NCBI GenBank assembly: GCA_030435675.1
Contig: CM059622.1
Location: forward strand, 11,036,001 to 11,100,000
DNA length: 64,000 bases
Reading direction: 5' to 3'
Source of the DNA: Steinernema hermaphroditum
Lineage: Eukaryota > Nematoda > Chromadorea > Rhabditida > Steinernematidae
In this document: in pieces, positions 33,987-44,834 of the stretch
Numbering within the stretch: the first letter of the stretch is position 1
Layout of the letters: every line of letters begins with the position of its first letter
Made by a program: the position numbers and the translations under genes
The notes under the pieces: model-generated
Told to the model about the DNA's origin: nothing
The model's database searches: none
Seen by the model: the letters and a program-made list of their open reading frames with translations, nothing else

Positions 33987-34205
33987 ACTGATTGGTTGTG
34001 GGGACTTTGCGCAGTTTATCGTAATCAGAATTTTTGTCATTATCCTTTAGTTGTATTGCCCCACTCGGATTTAGTAATAAGTGTTTACTGTGGCATGATT
34101 TCGTACTTTGTTTGTCACACTTCGCGTATGTCATAACGCCGCTAATCTCTTTCGTCGGAGCAGTATTGGATTAGCGTGCTGTGGTCCCGTGCACGCTTGT
34201 GCGCT

Positions 34206-35260
34206 TTAGAGCGGCGATCGACGTCTCCTCTTGGCGCTGCAGGATGCCGAGGGCTGCTTGGCGGAAACGCCTGAAGGGAGACTACTTTTAGAGAAGTTGA
34301 ATATGTAGGAACTGCACCTGTTGAAGAGGAGACTCATGAAAGGTGTCAGGCCAGCCCTGAGCAAGTAGCTTATGTATACGCCACGTCCTGACCAAACGCT
34401 GCTGGGCAAGAAGTAGTCCCCGAGGTGCCACGTCAGAACGATCGCAAACACCGAGCTGAACATAATGACCGCCTGGGTGAGAATCCGAATTTCGTGGCGA
34501 TCGCTTTTGATGTGCAAGTTGTCCTTGGCGTATTTACGTCTCTAAAGAACAACGAGTGAACTTCGGAGGCTACTATTAGGCCGGTACCTTGACGAGCATC
34601 GAAATACCGATTACGATGTAGATAATTAAGACACAGCACACTATGGGCCCCGTTGTGTAGAGCTCGATGCCTTCGATAAGGCTCGAAATGGGACCCTTGG
34701 TGAAGCCGAAGAAGAGGTTGTCCAGGGAGAAGCGGACACCATTGTCGGGAATCAGGTGCAGGACTACGAGAGCCACCCAGTAGAGCCAAACAAAGGCGAT
34801 CAGCCAGATGGCGACACGCTCTTTCGTCGCAGTTGGAACATTGAGGGATACGGTAACGACGTCGAGTCGGTTGAGGGCGAGGAGCAGATCGATGACGATG
34901 GTCGTCATCCAGGAACTGTCCTGGACTCCCGCGAAGAACTAAAGTCCATTTTCTTGCTTGCCGTCCCGCAACTGAGTACCTGTTCTATGGCCACGATGAA
35001 TTTGCTATTGGTCAGGGTCATCGCGCTGGCGTTCAAGCCAGAGATCAAGATGGTGCAGTCGAAAAGCCCGGCATGAAACATGATTATGTAGGCTGTTTGT
35101 TGGCGGAATTCCTTTCGCGACGCGATTATCTAGATCTTCTTTGTTTTGGTTAGGTTGTCTTTACACTTACATAAAGGGAGAAGGCCTGTATGGCGATGAA
35201 AGAGACACTGATGGCTAAGTAGAGGCATCCCAGGACCAAACGTTCAACGTCGGAGACCAT
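34206..35260 (-). CDS. Seven-transmembrane chemoreceptor, Srt-like (302 aa)
   Basis: Exons 35260-35171, 35129-34980, 34920-34588 and 34541-34206 keep phase 0 throughout with GT-AG introns. Seven hydrophobic segments follow in order: LVLGCLYLAISVSFIAIQAF, AYIIMFHAGLFDCTILISG, TIVIDLLLALNRL, VAIWLIAFVWLYWVALVVLH, PIVCCVLIIYIVIGISMLV, AVIMFSSVFAIVLTWHLG and ISYLLRAGLTPFMSLLFNR. The LALNR motif after TM3, the QQTAYIIMFHAGLFD block before TM2 and the length fit the nematode Srt chemoreceptor family, expressed typically in ciliated sensory neurons (family knowledge). The cytoplasmic tail is Ser/Lys/Arg-rich and ends RRRRSPL. The gene converges with the gene ending at 33986. Some other Sr family remains possible. 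Confidence 0.8.
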
Positions 35261-36880
35261 GGCTACAGCCGCCGAATGAGAGGGAAGTAGATTAGCGCTC
35301 CCTTAAGTAATCTTGTAATTATCGCTTAAATGATCGGATTTAAAAGTCACGAGATGAAAGGACACACTGGGTACGTCGCATAAGAAGGCGGCGCCAAAGG
35401 GCATCTGTTTTTTTTTGCTGTACGGTAACCCTGCTTCGTTTGTTTGGATCCCTGGCACAGATAATGAACAGAAAACCTCTCTTCTACGTTAGTGCTCATA
35501 TCTATTTGTGGAGAGTTCGGTGAATAGCAAGCGCTCGGACAGATGCATTTAAATAAACTCGTGTTATTGTCAAAGTTCATCTACGGATGATAGAAATTTC
35601 GCTAAGGATCTAAGCCAAGGATCGCTGTCTCCGCACTAGTCTGAGCTTTGGAAGATCTTCAGAACAACGCTGAAAGCCAATCTTTACGAGAAGTCGAAGT
35701 TGATACTCTCTAAATGCACCATGAAGCATCCAGATTTCAACTTTGGGAAAGGCGTGGTAAGAGATTGAATTCAACAGTGATTTTCTTGCAGCAAAGCACC
35801 AGCTCTAAACGCCCACTATGGCAAAGGTGCATATGAAATTTTATGATCCACAATTTCAAACCACTCATTCCGTGTATAATACGAACCCTAAAAGCCCACA
35901 TTAACCTGTAAGAGGTCCACCTCGTATACTTATGTGGAGATGTATCTAAGTACGTTATTCGTACACGTCTCTAGTCTGAGGACAGTATTCTGAAATTTAG
36001 CTCCATTCTACAATAAAAATTAGTTCTGAGTTCTGAAAACTGCATTAAAAACAACAGAAGACATGATTTTAAGAACTGTTCCGCGGGTCAAGGGGGAGCC
36101 GCACAGAACCGTAATTTCCTGTTGAATTCCATGTTGCGCAAGAAAACGCCAAATAGCTGCTTAGAAAATCACTGCACTTACCTTAAGTTATTTTAAGAAA
36201 AGCTAATACTTCGTTAGTTTAGAGACGGTTCGGAGGGTCTTGTACGGCCAAATACGATCAAATAAAAAAAACGTGGGGGGGGGGGGGCAGTATAGTCAAT
36301 CACAAGATTCATCTTTTTACAACATATTGTGCCTCAAGGACACAATATGTTTGACTCGATCCAATGCAATTTAGTGTTGCACCCAAAAAACCGAGCACGA
36401 AATTACGCAATGCATGTTTCGGCCGAGTTTTTAAGCGTTTGCAAGCGTTGAAGAAAGTACAGGCTGTTTGAATACAAACAAACATAAACTGACTCATTAG
36501 GACAAACAATATTCAGGCTCGCCTTCTGCTTGAATGCACTTTATGGTAACCGGTGCTCCGTCGATGTTTAAAGCACATTTTAATGGCTAATCGAATTTAA
36601 GGGGTACACGAATTGGATTTGACGGCATTTCCTGGGAATGGCTAGTGCCAGAAGAAATATGCATTTGGAGAGGGAACACCACGTGTTGGACGATATACAC
36701 GCACAAAAGCTGCACAATGCTAATTCAAAAATGATCAAAATCGGAAGCGAGACTCGTGAAAGGCGATGTAAAGAAACAGTGATAGATAATAAGTAGTCCC
36801 ATTTCGCCTCTGGTAGAAGCAGTGGATTAACAAGAAGACCAAAAAAGCACAAAACGCACACTTTACACATCATTCAAGGC
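35261..36880. other. Intergenic region without visible genes
   Basis: AT-rich sequence with only short frames. The 97-codon minus-strand frame at 36,580-36,873 is Leu/Cys/Ser-rich and looks like chance. A 13-base G tract lies at 36,275. Confidence 0.5.
36275..36287 (+). repeat. G13 homopolymer tract
   Basis: Thirteen consecutive G follow an A-rich run. G tracts this long can form quadruplexes and are unstable in worms that lack a DOG-1/FANCJ-type helicase (established knowledge). Its exact length may be misread. Confidence 0.9.
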
Positions 36881-37015
36881 TCAGTTCTGCATGCAGCAGT
36901 TGTTGGAGCACCCGTTCAGGTTCTCGCACTTGTGGCGCTTCTTGCTCGCAGGTGGTCCGAAGATCCTTCCAGGTGGTTTGAAGAACGATTTTTTTACAAA
37001 AAGGACTTCCGTTTT
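36881..37015 (-). CDS. Last exon of a possible disulfide-rich peptide precursor (partial)
   Basis: The exon follows the acceptor ATCTCCTCAG and ends with TGA at 36881-36883, encoding 44 residues in phase 0. The visible layout is KTEVLFVKK, a Pro/Gly segment (SFFKPPGRIFGPPAS), a tribasic KKR site, and a 17-residue tail HKCENLNGCSNNCCMQN with four cysteines. A tribasic site followed by a short Cys-rich C-terminus resembles a secreted peptide precursor processed by a proprotein convertase (inference). I could not find a convincing upstream exon with a signal peptide between 37,016 and 37,690, so the gene model is incomplete. No peptide family is recognised. Confidence 0.4.
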   Translation of the reverse strand, partial: KTEVLFVKKSFFKPPGRIFGPPASKKRHKCENLNGCSNNCCMQN

Positions 37016-37731
37016 CTGAGGAGATTACGGTAGTTTTCTCGACTCTTTTCGATCCCCTTAAACCGGCACAAAACGCAATGAATACAAGCTTCTACAACAT
37101 TGCTGTTGACCCGCAAACACAAGCCACAAGAAGTAAATCAAAACAAACCAGCCAGTTGATGCAATGGCTCAAAAAAGAATCTATTTTTGATGGCCTTTCG
37201 ATGTATATGCTGTGCAAGTCTGTTTTTTGGACGAAGGATCCGTCATTCGGATCGAGGAAGGCCAGTTTGGCGACGGTCACTCATTCGATGCTGGCCCCAA
37301 GTACATCGTTGTTGAGATCAGCATCGTCTTCATGGAAAGGAATTTGCCAGCTTGATCGGGCGTTGTGGGACCTAAAATTCTCGGCGTATACTGTAGGGTA
37401 GTTAACGAAAACAGCTGCACTTTCTTTTGACTTCCTCATTTGACTAAATTTCTGTTTGCGCAAGTTTAACCTGGTTAAAGTACATGCGTTTAAGTATTAT
37501 ACTCGAACAAAGTGCACACGTGTGTGTCTACTGAGTGCACGTATGAGTGGAATGTTGTTATGCAAAGCCATGGTTCGTGCAAAATGTGCGTTTTCTACGG
37601 AATCTGACAGATCGGATCTATCCTCAGCGTTGCCATCGAAAGGAAAGGGGCTGATGTCTGATTTGCATGAATGAGTCTGGAGTCTAGACGCCTTGCATCT
37701 GCACGCACCGCGGTTCACTCCTCGCCCTGCG

Positions 37732-40529
37732 ATGCTCTCGATCAGTCGTGCGTTTTCGATCCTGGCGGTGGCGTTTGTGGCCCGTCTTTCCCTCGGACAT
37801 CAAGGAGAAGACATGGTCTGCGCTGAGCAGCCCCACAAATGCGACGACAGCCACGGCAAGAAATATGTACCATTCTTCTCGGAGCCACTGTTTCCCGCTG
37901 TTAGTTTATTTCTTTTTTTCCATTATTATGATAAAATACTTTGCAGCTTTCCAACTTCTCGGACGCGCTCAGCTTTCTCTTCTGGCTGATCATCCTCGTA
38001 AGTCTATGCGGCGGCATGGCTCTCTACATCCGCGGGATGCTCGTGAAACTGCACTCGGTGAAGAACATCATAGCAGCACACGAGGAGCTCCAGACGGTAG
38101 TGGATAACGCCCGCATCATGACTCGGAAGAATCGTCAGGCGAGGATTCGGGCGCTGCCACAGGAGGAGCAGAAGACATACGAGGCCGTGAAGAAAAAGAG
38201 GGATCAATTCCGAAAAAGGATATTCAACGAGAACTGGAGGTTTCACGTAGCTACCGACTTTGCTCCGGGAATGGTGGTCAACGGATACCAAGTGGAGAAG
38301 CGTCTGGGCGAGGGCTCCTACGGAGTAGTATATTTAGTGAGCAAGGACAAGAAGAAGTACGCGATGAAGACCGACAAACTCTGCGAGAGCTTCTTGTATG
38401 GACTGAAATCGGATATCGCTGTGCTGTCGTCTATCAAGACGACTGGAGGAGCAAGGCCATTCTGCGAACTGTACGATGCCGGGGTCTTTCACGACAGGAA
38501 GTACATCGTGATGTCGGCCCTTGGCCTGTCAATTGCGGACTACCTCACAGCAAAGTCCCCGTTGTCGATAGGATGCGGCATTGGTCTAGCCAAACAAGCT
38601 CTTCAGGGTTTGGAGCAGTTGCACGAAGCCGGATTCGTTCATAGGTAACCAACGTAGCCCGTACGCTCTCTTCAGTGGATTTAATTTCAGAGACTTCAAG
38701 GGAGAGAACTGCATGATGGGCTGCAAACAAGACGGACTCTCGGATAGCGAAAACCTAGCCGAGATGCGGAAGCTCTACTTGATTGACTTTGGCACCGTTA
38801 GTCGCTATACGTGTCCGCTGTGCGCTCGCAAGACGGAACGTCAAAAAGCCGGCTTATCATGCGAGAAAGGAGTATCCATCGTTGGAGTGCGAGAATATGA
38901 GCGATTAATGGATAAATTTGAAAAAGAACAGAACAAACCAGGATCGAAGGAAGAGAAGCAGGCGTTCTTCGCAAAGGAGATTGTGAAGCTCGAGGAGGAT
39001 TGGCGAAAAATCATCGACAAAGACGGGAATTTCGTTCCAGAAAAGGACCTCGCCGAGGAAATTGCTAAAAAGAAAGAAAAAGCGACGGAGATGTTTAAAG
39101 AGTTCTATATTGATAAAAGTAAGGCTCTTTTTTCGATCATCAACGAATGTTCATTTCAGCTACGCTGAACGTGCCCGCCGTCGCTAAAGAATTCCGAGAC
39201 CGTGAGCGCGCTGACATCGACTCAGAAGGCACTTCGAAGTATTCTCTATTATTTAACGCAAAGGGGGAGCTCAATGCGAAGATGGCTATACAGGTGGTCG
39301 ATTATCAGAAAAAGGAGGCGGAGTTTGAAGCCGAATACGAAATTCGGTCAAAGATCAAAAATGCGAAGAGGCTTCTCGCGATGAAACAATGTCGCCACAT
39401 CCCACTGCCTTGGATGGCCCAGGTGGGTAAGCATCCGGTTGCCCTTCCTGATCCCTACGAGTTCCACAGGCAAGTGACCTCTTTTGTCGTTCTAGTCTTT
39501 CCTCTTTAGATCTCCTCACACCGCCTGCTTTTCTGCAATGAGTGTCTCGACTAGTGAAAAGCCCTACGGACGGAAGGATGACATCGAGTCGTGGTACTAC
39601 GTCATGGTCGACTGGATATCAAGGCTTAAATTGCGAGCGTGTAATGACGATGACGAAAGGGGACATGTAAGCAACTTGAGTGGTTTTTTCGTCTTTTAAC
39701 CGCCCCTTCAGATCGCACGACTTAAACTTTCCTCTCGATATGGTGATGATGCACAACGTCTGGCGACCGGTAAGAATGAACATGATTTTGCTTAAGAGGA
39801 AGTTAGATTAGCGCAGACTACCCAGTAAGCTTTGGCTAGTTTAAACTTCCTCTTTTTAGAAGAAGCACCAATGAACTATCTCATCAATATCCTCAAATAT
39901 ATCGACTCTTTGGAGTATTTCGAAAAGCCAAACTATCAGTACATCTACGGCATTCTGGACGAGATCATGGAGAAGTTCAAATTGTCGGCATTTCCACTGG
40001 ACTGGGAAAGCAGTGATGTGAGTTTACCTATCGTGTTGCCTTATCTCCGACCTTTCAGTGGCCAGAACCCGAGCAGAGCCGTCCCTTTGCGCCACCAACA
40101 ACGGCAGAAACTGATACTCAGCAGCAGAATCCGCAGCCGAAACCGAAGAACGACAAGAAAATAGCGGAGTCCGAAAAGGCTGTCGGAGACCAGAAAGTCG
40201 AAAAAAAGATCAAGAACGACCTTAAACACCAAAAGAAACAGAAGGAGTCGGTGAGCGTCAGCGATAAGGATGAAAAGATGGATCACCAGAATCCCCAGCC
40301 GAAACCGAAGGACGAGAAGAAGATAGCGGAGTCCGAAAAGGCAGTCGGAGACCAGAAAGTTGAAAAAAAGAACCAGGAGGACCTCAAACATCAAAAGAAA
40401 AAGAAGGAGGCGGCGATCACCAAGGAAAAGGATGATAAGATGGCAAAGATCGTGAAACGACCGGAGAGCGTTTCGGTGAAAGTGTCCAATAAGGAAACTC
40501 CAAGTTCAAACAGAAATGTTAAAAAATAA
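37732..40529 (+). CDS. Membrane-anchored CK1-like protein kinase (815 aa)
   Basis: Eight exons: 37732-37899, 37947-38644, 38691-39118, 39160-39469, 39510-39666, 39712-39769, 39860-40017 and 40059-40529. All phases match. The fourth donor is GC (CACAG|GCAAGT). Residues 1-22 look like a signal peptide (MLSISRAFSILAVAFVARLS). A short Cys-containing ectodomain is followed by a transmembrane helix at about 65-85 (LSFLFWLIILVSLCGGMAL) and a basic juxtamembrane stretch. The kinase domain has a Gly loop (GEGSYGVVY, about 177), Lys in YAMK (about 197), HRDFKGEN (about 288) and DFG (about 321), so it should be active. The CK1 signature GRKDDIESW appears only near residue 557, so about 180 extra, highly charged residues sit between DFG and this motif. 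The tail is Lys/Glu-rich and contains two imperfect QNPQPKPK...KKIAESEKAVGDQKVEKK repeats. Confidence 0.85.
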
Positions 40530-40552
40530 CATCTATCATGCGAGGATTGCTC

Positions 40553-40558
40553 AATAAA
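40553..40558 (+). terminator. Poly(A) signal of the kinase gene
   Basis: AATAAA lies 24 bp after the stop codon. The convergent LITAF-like gene has AATAAA on the other strand at 40656-40661, so the two 3' ends are about 100 bp apart. Confidence 0.7.
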
Positions 40559-40655
40559 AGTGGTTTGGCTTGTGCAAAAACACATCTGACACGTAGACGA
40601 CCCATGAACTTTCGACGAGTAGACACCTATCGGGTACTTCATTCTGTTGGTGAAA

Positions 40656-40661
40656 TTTATT
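40656..40661 (-). terminator. Poly(A) signal of the LITAF-like gene
   Basis: TTTATT on the plus strand reads AATAAA on the minus strand, 120 bp past the stop of the LITAF-like gene. Confidence 0.6.
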
Positions 40662-40780
40662 CCTTTACATATTATGATTACAATGTGTTTATGCCTTAAA
40701 GCTCCCAGAGAGGCGGGGCAACTACAAATCACAGTGGAGCATATTGTAATACTTGCGGGGAATTACAGGTCGGACCTAGT

Positions 40781-41269
40781 TTAGGCACCAACGTTTCCGA
40801 TTCGAATTCTCGAGAATCGGCCGAGAACACGCTTACACGAGGGGCAAGAGTGGAGCACATCAAGACAAGGGTCGATGCAGAAGGGGATGCAGCAGACGCA
40901 CCACGGGATGAAGAAGAAGAACCCGAGAACAGCGCACACGCCGAAGATGATCCAGGGAAGAGCTCCAGCGATGCGCTGTGTGTCGGTAACGATATGGGTC
41001 TGGCAGTAGGGGCAGTCGAGTTCCGTGGGAAGAGGCCCGTACAGGGGCGACTGTAGATGAAGAGTCGGCATGTTGACTACTGTGGGTGGCTTCGGAACAG
41101 CCTGGGAAGTTCCATTTGCGGCGCCGTTAGTGGAAGGGGCAGGGAACTGCGGATTCGGTGGGAACGACACTCCATTAGGAGTGGGGGCAGCCTCCGGTGG
41201 GGGTGGCTGCTTGGTGTCGACTGCGGGAGCCACTTCGGTGTAAGGAGGAGGGGGAGAGTTGTTGTCCAT
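40781..41269 (-). CDS. LITAF/SIMPLE-domain protein (162 aa)
   Basis: A single coding exon. The ATG at 41269 lies three bases after a TCATTTTCAG acceptor, a trans-splice context. The N-terminal half is Pro-rich with a PPPPYTEV motif (a PPxY-type WW-domain ligand). The C-terminal half is the LITAF domain: a first zinc-binding CPYC pair at about residue 86, a hydrophobic stretch (LPWIIFGVCAVLGFFFFIPW) and a second pair HSCPSCKRVLG near 141-151. Family members are monotopic membrane proteins of late endosomes/lysosomes that work in endosomal sorting, with the Zn site closing the membrane-inserted segment (family knowledge). Nematodes have several such genes, so no orthologue is named. Confidence 0.9.
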   Translation of the reverse strand: MDNNSPPPPYTEVAPAVDTKQPPPPEAAPTPNGVSFPPNPQFPAPSTNGAANGTSQAVPKPPTVVNMPTLHLQSPLYGPLPTELDCPYCQTHIVTDTQRIAGALPWIIFGVCAVLGFFFFIPWCVCCIPFCIDPCLDVLHSCPSCKRVLGRFSRIRIGNVGA

Positions 41270-41281
41270 GGCCTGAAAATG

Positions 41282-42229
41282 AGAAGGAGTATCATGATGC
41301 AGACGGTATGGAACACGAAAAGGAACAGGCCAAGAAGATCACGACATAACTTAGATCGAATCCTATCTTTAAACCAAGATGAACAAGGTCTACAGAGAGT
41401 ACAAAATGGTGTACGTCTGATGGACAAACGATGGTGGCTGCCATTCGTTCAAGCAGATTTCTGTGAAATCGGTCGATTTCCCACACTGATTTTCACCACA
41501 ATATCGAGAATATCGAGCTTTTCAACAATGGATCGCAATTCATTTCTCAACAAGGCACTAAAATGTCTCAGGAATGGTCTTATCTAACTTGATGGGCACT
41601 AAAACTCTCTCCAAAAGAAAAGTTCCAACGGGTTTGTTTTCCATCCCGTATATTTAGAAGAATCGGGCCCACAGGAGCATCTGAATATCGATGTGTAAAC
41701 ATCGCTGTGGAAAGTAAACACTTTGATTCACGATGCTATGGCGCCAAACAGGCCATTGGTATCGTAGGCAAATGGCTATTTTGTAAATATCTTCCTGCAC
41801 ATGCAAAATGATGAGGATTGTTTTATTGATTGGTTTTTTTACGGGAAAGACCAAAATTCGACGGAATCGACTCTGGGCAGAGCACCTTCTCTTTCAGGAT
41901 TGATAAGAAGAGGACACATGTAATTAGCAGCTGACAGCATAAAGTACGAATAAAGACCGCAATAACGGTCGACGGTCACCCGACCGTCGCCGTCATCGGT
42001 CATAGTCGCCAGTGGATCTGTGCGGTGAATCAGAGGAAGCGGTGGGATGTCAGGGATGTCGCGTTGGGAAACGTTGTTTGCTAGCTTCTCTTTCTACAAC
42101 TTATCGATTTTGACTTTCAGACTTTGTTTTATCCGGTCAAGTAGCACCGATCGAAACAATGGATTGTCAAAATTGGAAACTTGTGTGGATTGCCGTGATG
42201 TAAGGGATCTCACAGCGTTTAGATCACAT
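41282..42229. other. Intergenic region between LITAF-like gene and tRNA-Leu
   Basis: No gene is supported. Frames on the minus strand near 41,292-41,486 and on the plus strand extending to 41,587 are short and lack domain or splice support. Confidence 0.5.
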
Positions 42230-42311
42230 GGCGAGATGGCCGAGCGGTCTAAGGCGCTGGTTTAAGGCACCAGTCTCTTCGGAGGCGTGGGTTCGAATCC
42301 CACTCTCGTCA
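42230..42311 (+). tRNA. tRNA-Leu (anticodon AAG)
   Basis: 82 nt including the discriminator A. Acceptor arms GGCGAGA and TCTCGTC pair over seven positions (one G-T). The A box TGGCCGAGCGG, the anticodon stem CTGGT/ACCAG around TTAAGGC (anticodon AAG), the class II variable arm CTCTTCGGAG and the T arm GTGGGTTCGAATCCCAC are all regular. A T5 run follows at about 42316, as expected for Pol III termination. Structure and length are those of a functional gene. Confidence 0.95.
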
Positions 42312-42502
42312 AAAATTTTTGCAAAGATATGTCTAGGTGACTAAGCTGATCAGACCAATGCTCAAGGTCACGTAATAAACGACAAAAAATACATGTGCAG
42401 ACTTAAAAACGGAACAGGTTGCTGAAATTATCGATGTGCTCGTGTCATTTTTTCTCTTAACAATGTGGCGGAAAAGTTAATTCCATCCGGTTTGCATGGT
42501 GA

Positions 42503-44209
42503 TCAGTTCTTCACGAGCTCGATTTGAACGTTGTACGGCCGTGGTCTGTGCATCAGAGAGGTGCCTTCGGACATGGCTTTACGCGTCGGCGGCTTTTCCC
42601 TTGGAACAACGGACACTTTGAAACGCTGCACCATGTTCATGATGATGAGGAAGAGTTCCGCTTTGGCGAGGCCTTCTCCAAGACAAGCCCTTTTTCCAAG
42701 TCCAAACGGGATGACATGTTGTTCAAGCACTCTTCGGTCACCTTGGAAGTACCTATCGGGGTCGAACTAAAGCGAACAGTAGCTTGTTAGTTAATTGCGA
42801 AGTTACCGTGTCGGGATTCTGGAAGAGGTCGTCATCGTGCATTATGACACTTAACTGGGGTACGGTGATTGTACCCTTAGGAAGAACATAACCATCGATG
42901 ACCGTTTCGGAGGTTGTGCGATGGAAAAGATTGAAATTGCCCAGCCTGGCCGTTCTCTGCACTTCAATGGCGACCGCGTGGGCGAAAGGCATGGCGACGC
43001 GATCGGAGAGTTCCACGAGTCGCTCTCCTCGGGTAGTCCTGTAGATCTCCTCTCGTAGTCGATCTTGGGCATCGGGGTGGTTCAGGAAGTAAATGAATGC
43101 CCACAGAAGAGTGGTTACGGTAGTCTCCATTCCAGCAATCCAAATATCTTGCATGTTGTATACCAAATTTTCAATTCTAAGTGATTCGCCTTAGAGCGGT
43201 AAGATACCAAGGAGTGCCTACGAGAACCACCCCATATCCTCGCCGTTCTCTTTGCGTCGATTCATCTCGATCAAATACGCATCGATGTAGTCGCTGCCAT
43301 CTCCTGAGTCATCGAGATGGTAGATCCCATTGGCGATGGCTTTCTGACGTGCAGTAACAAGCTTAAGCATGTGGGCTTTAGTGGCACGATCGGGTGCATG
43401 CTGTTTCTCCCATCGATCTCTGAAGAAAGGCCATTTTATAGTGGTCGGAGTGAGGATGAGGTTGTCGATGATGGCAATGTCAGAGAGCTGCTGGTCAAGT
43501 TGGTGTTTGAGATGAAAGAACTCGGGCTCGTGCCTCTAAAACTACGATGAGCCCTACTCAAAAGATGCGAAGACCTCGTCATAACGATAACCGGCTAGAA
43601 TGCTGTTGATGATGCTCCCCACGAGAAGGTCGAATAGAGGAGCGAGATTCATTGTCTTCCTGCCTCCTGCACTCCTTATCTCACTTTCCAGATAGTCGAA
43701 GCGGTACTTGACTTCTTCCAAGATCCGCTCCTGCATAAGATTCCTGCCGACGCCGAAGTTCCGTAGGACGTGGAGGGAGAAACGGCGCTGCTCCTGCCAC
43801 TCGGGACCTTCCGAGAAGATAATCCCCTTATTATCTGAAAGGATCTACTCTCGTCGAGATCATCGAGAGAAGTGTAACCTCTGTGCTGGGTGAATAGCCA
43901 AACCTGCATCCTGCCAGCATGAACTTCGGCGTTCCTGACGAACATTTCCATCGCCATTTTATAATCGACAACGTGTATCGAAGGGATGGGGCCAAACCAA
44001 AAAGTGTAGCAGTTACCGTACTCTCTTTTCCACTGCTTCAGAACTTCAATCGTCGGAATGCCTCTCCACCCGGCTACGATCAGTGCAGGAAAATTCCCTA
44101 ACAGAGGCCACGGCTTCGGACCAGGTGGAAGATCCTTTCGTTTTAGGGATCTGAGGTTGTGGAAGAGAAAAGCAAGAAAGAACACTCCGACTAGGAGCAG
44201 AGCAGCCAT
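42503..44209 (-). CDS. Cytochrome P450, CYP2 clan, CYP33-like (512 aa), copy 1
   Basis: Exons 44209-43879, 43834-43575, 43535-43222, 43176-42807 and 42766-42503, all GT-AG and in phase. The protein is a microsomal monooxygenase with an N-terminal signal anchor (MAALLLVGVFFLAFLFHNL), the hinge LPPGPKPWPLLGN, an I-helix AGMETT oxygen-binding motif, K-helix EVQR (ExxR), FDPDRYF, and the heme loop FGLGKRACLG with Cys at about 453. The length is typical. It lies head-to-tail with copy 2 at 44835-46542, which has the same five-exon layout and very similar sequence, so the pair arose by tandem duplication. Substrate unknown. Nematode CYP2-clan enzymes commonly act on xenobiotics or fatty acids (family knowledge). 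Confidence 0.92.
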
Positions 44210-44437
44210 CGGAGAGCCTCGAGTGGGAAGGGGCTCGATGAGAAGTGGCGAGCGATATTCTTCGAGAATGTATGATATTTTTTCGGGAGGAGAAAATGTC
44301 AAGGTCAGCTCAATTTTTAAACTGCAAAGCAAGTCTGCCTTTCAGGAACTCATCGAAACAACACCTTCCATTGAAAGGGAACAAATAAGAGTAGCCAAAA
44401 ATAGAACGCATTTTACTGTGAAGAGAACTAAATCTCG

Positions 44438-44460
44438 TCCAGGTGGTTAGCCCACCTGGA
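44438..44460. repeat. 9-bp perfect hairpin between the two P450 genes
   Basis: TCCAGGTGG and CCACCTGGA are separated by five bases. It lies in the about 625-bp gap between the start of P450 copy 1 and the stop of copy 2, which otherwise holds no gene. It could be part of the 3' end of copy 2 or a chance palindrome. Confidence 0.5.
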
Positions 44461-44834
44461 TATGACAGTGGACAAGACTTGCAACCGGTTTAGCTGCACT
44501 TATTTTCCGTCTCAAAAAACCGATCCCCCCACAGACAGACACGGCCTATCTACTGTACAGAAAAGAGTTATCTTTTTTTTCAAGTCGACTTTTCTGAAAT
44601 CTGTCTGGCAGACAGAAAGCGAAATGTCTTCGTCTGAGATAGACTTTTCAGCTGTGAATTGTGAATATATCGCATAATAACCAAAACAGATCGATCAAAT
44701 GAACTGAACCGGTTAAGCAGCTCATCGCTGTCTCGTGATCGAGAGTGACACAGAAAGGTCGTCTATCATATTACGTATAGTCGTCAGCATCGCCAATCCA
44801 TATATTACACATTACAAACCAGCACAATAACCAC

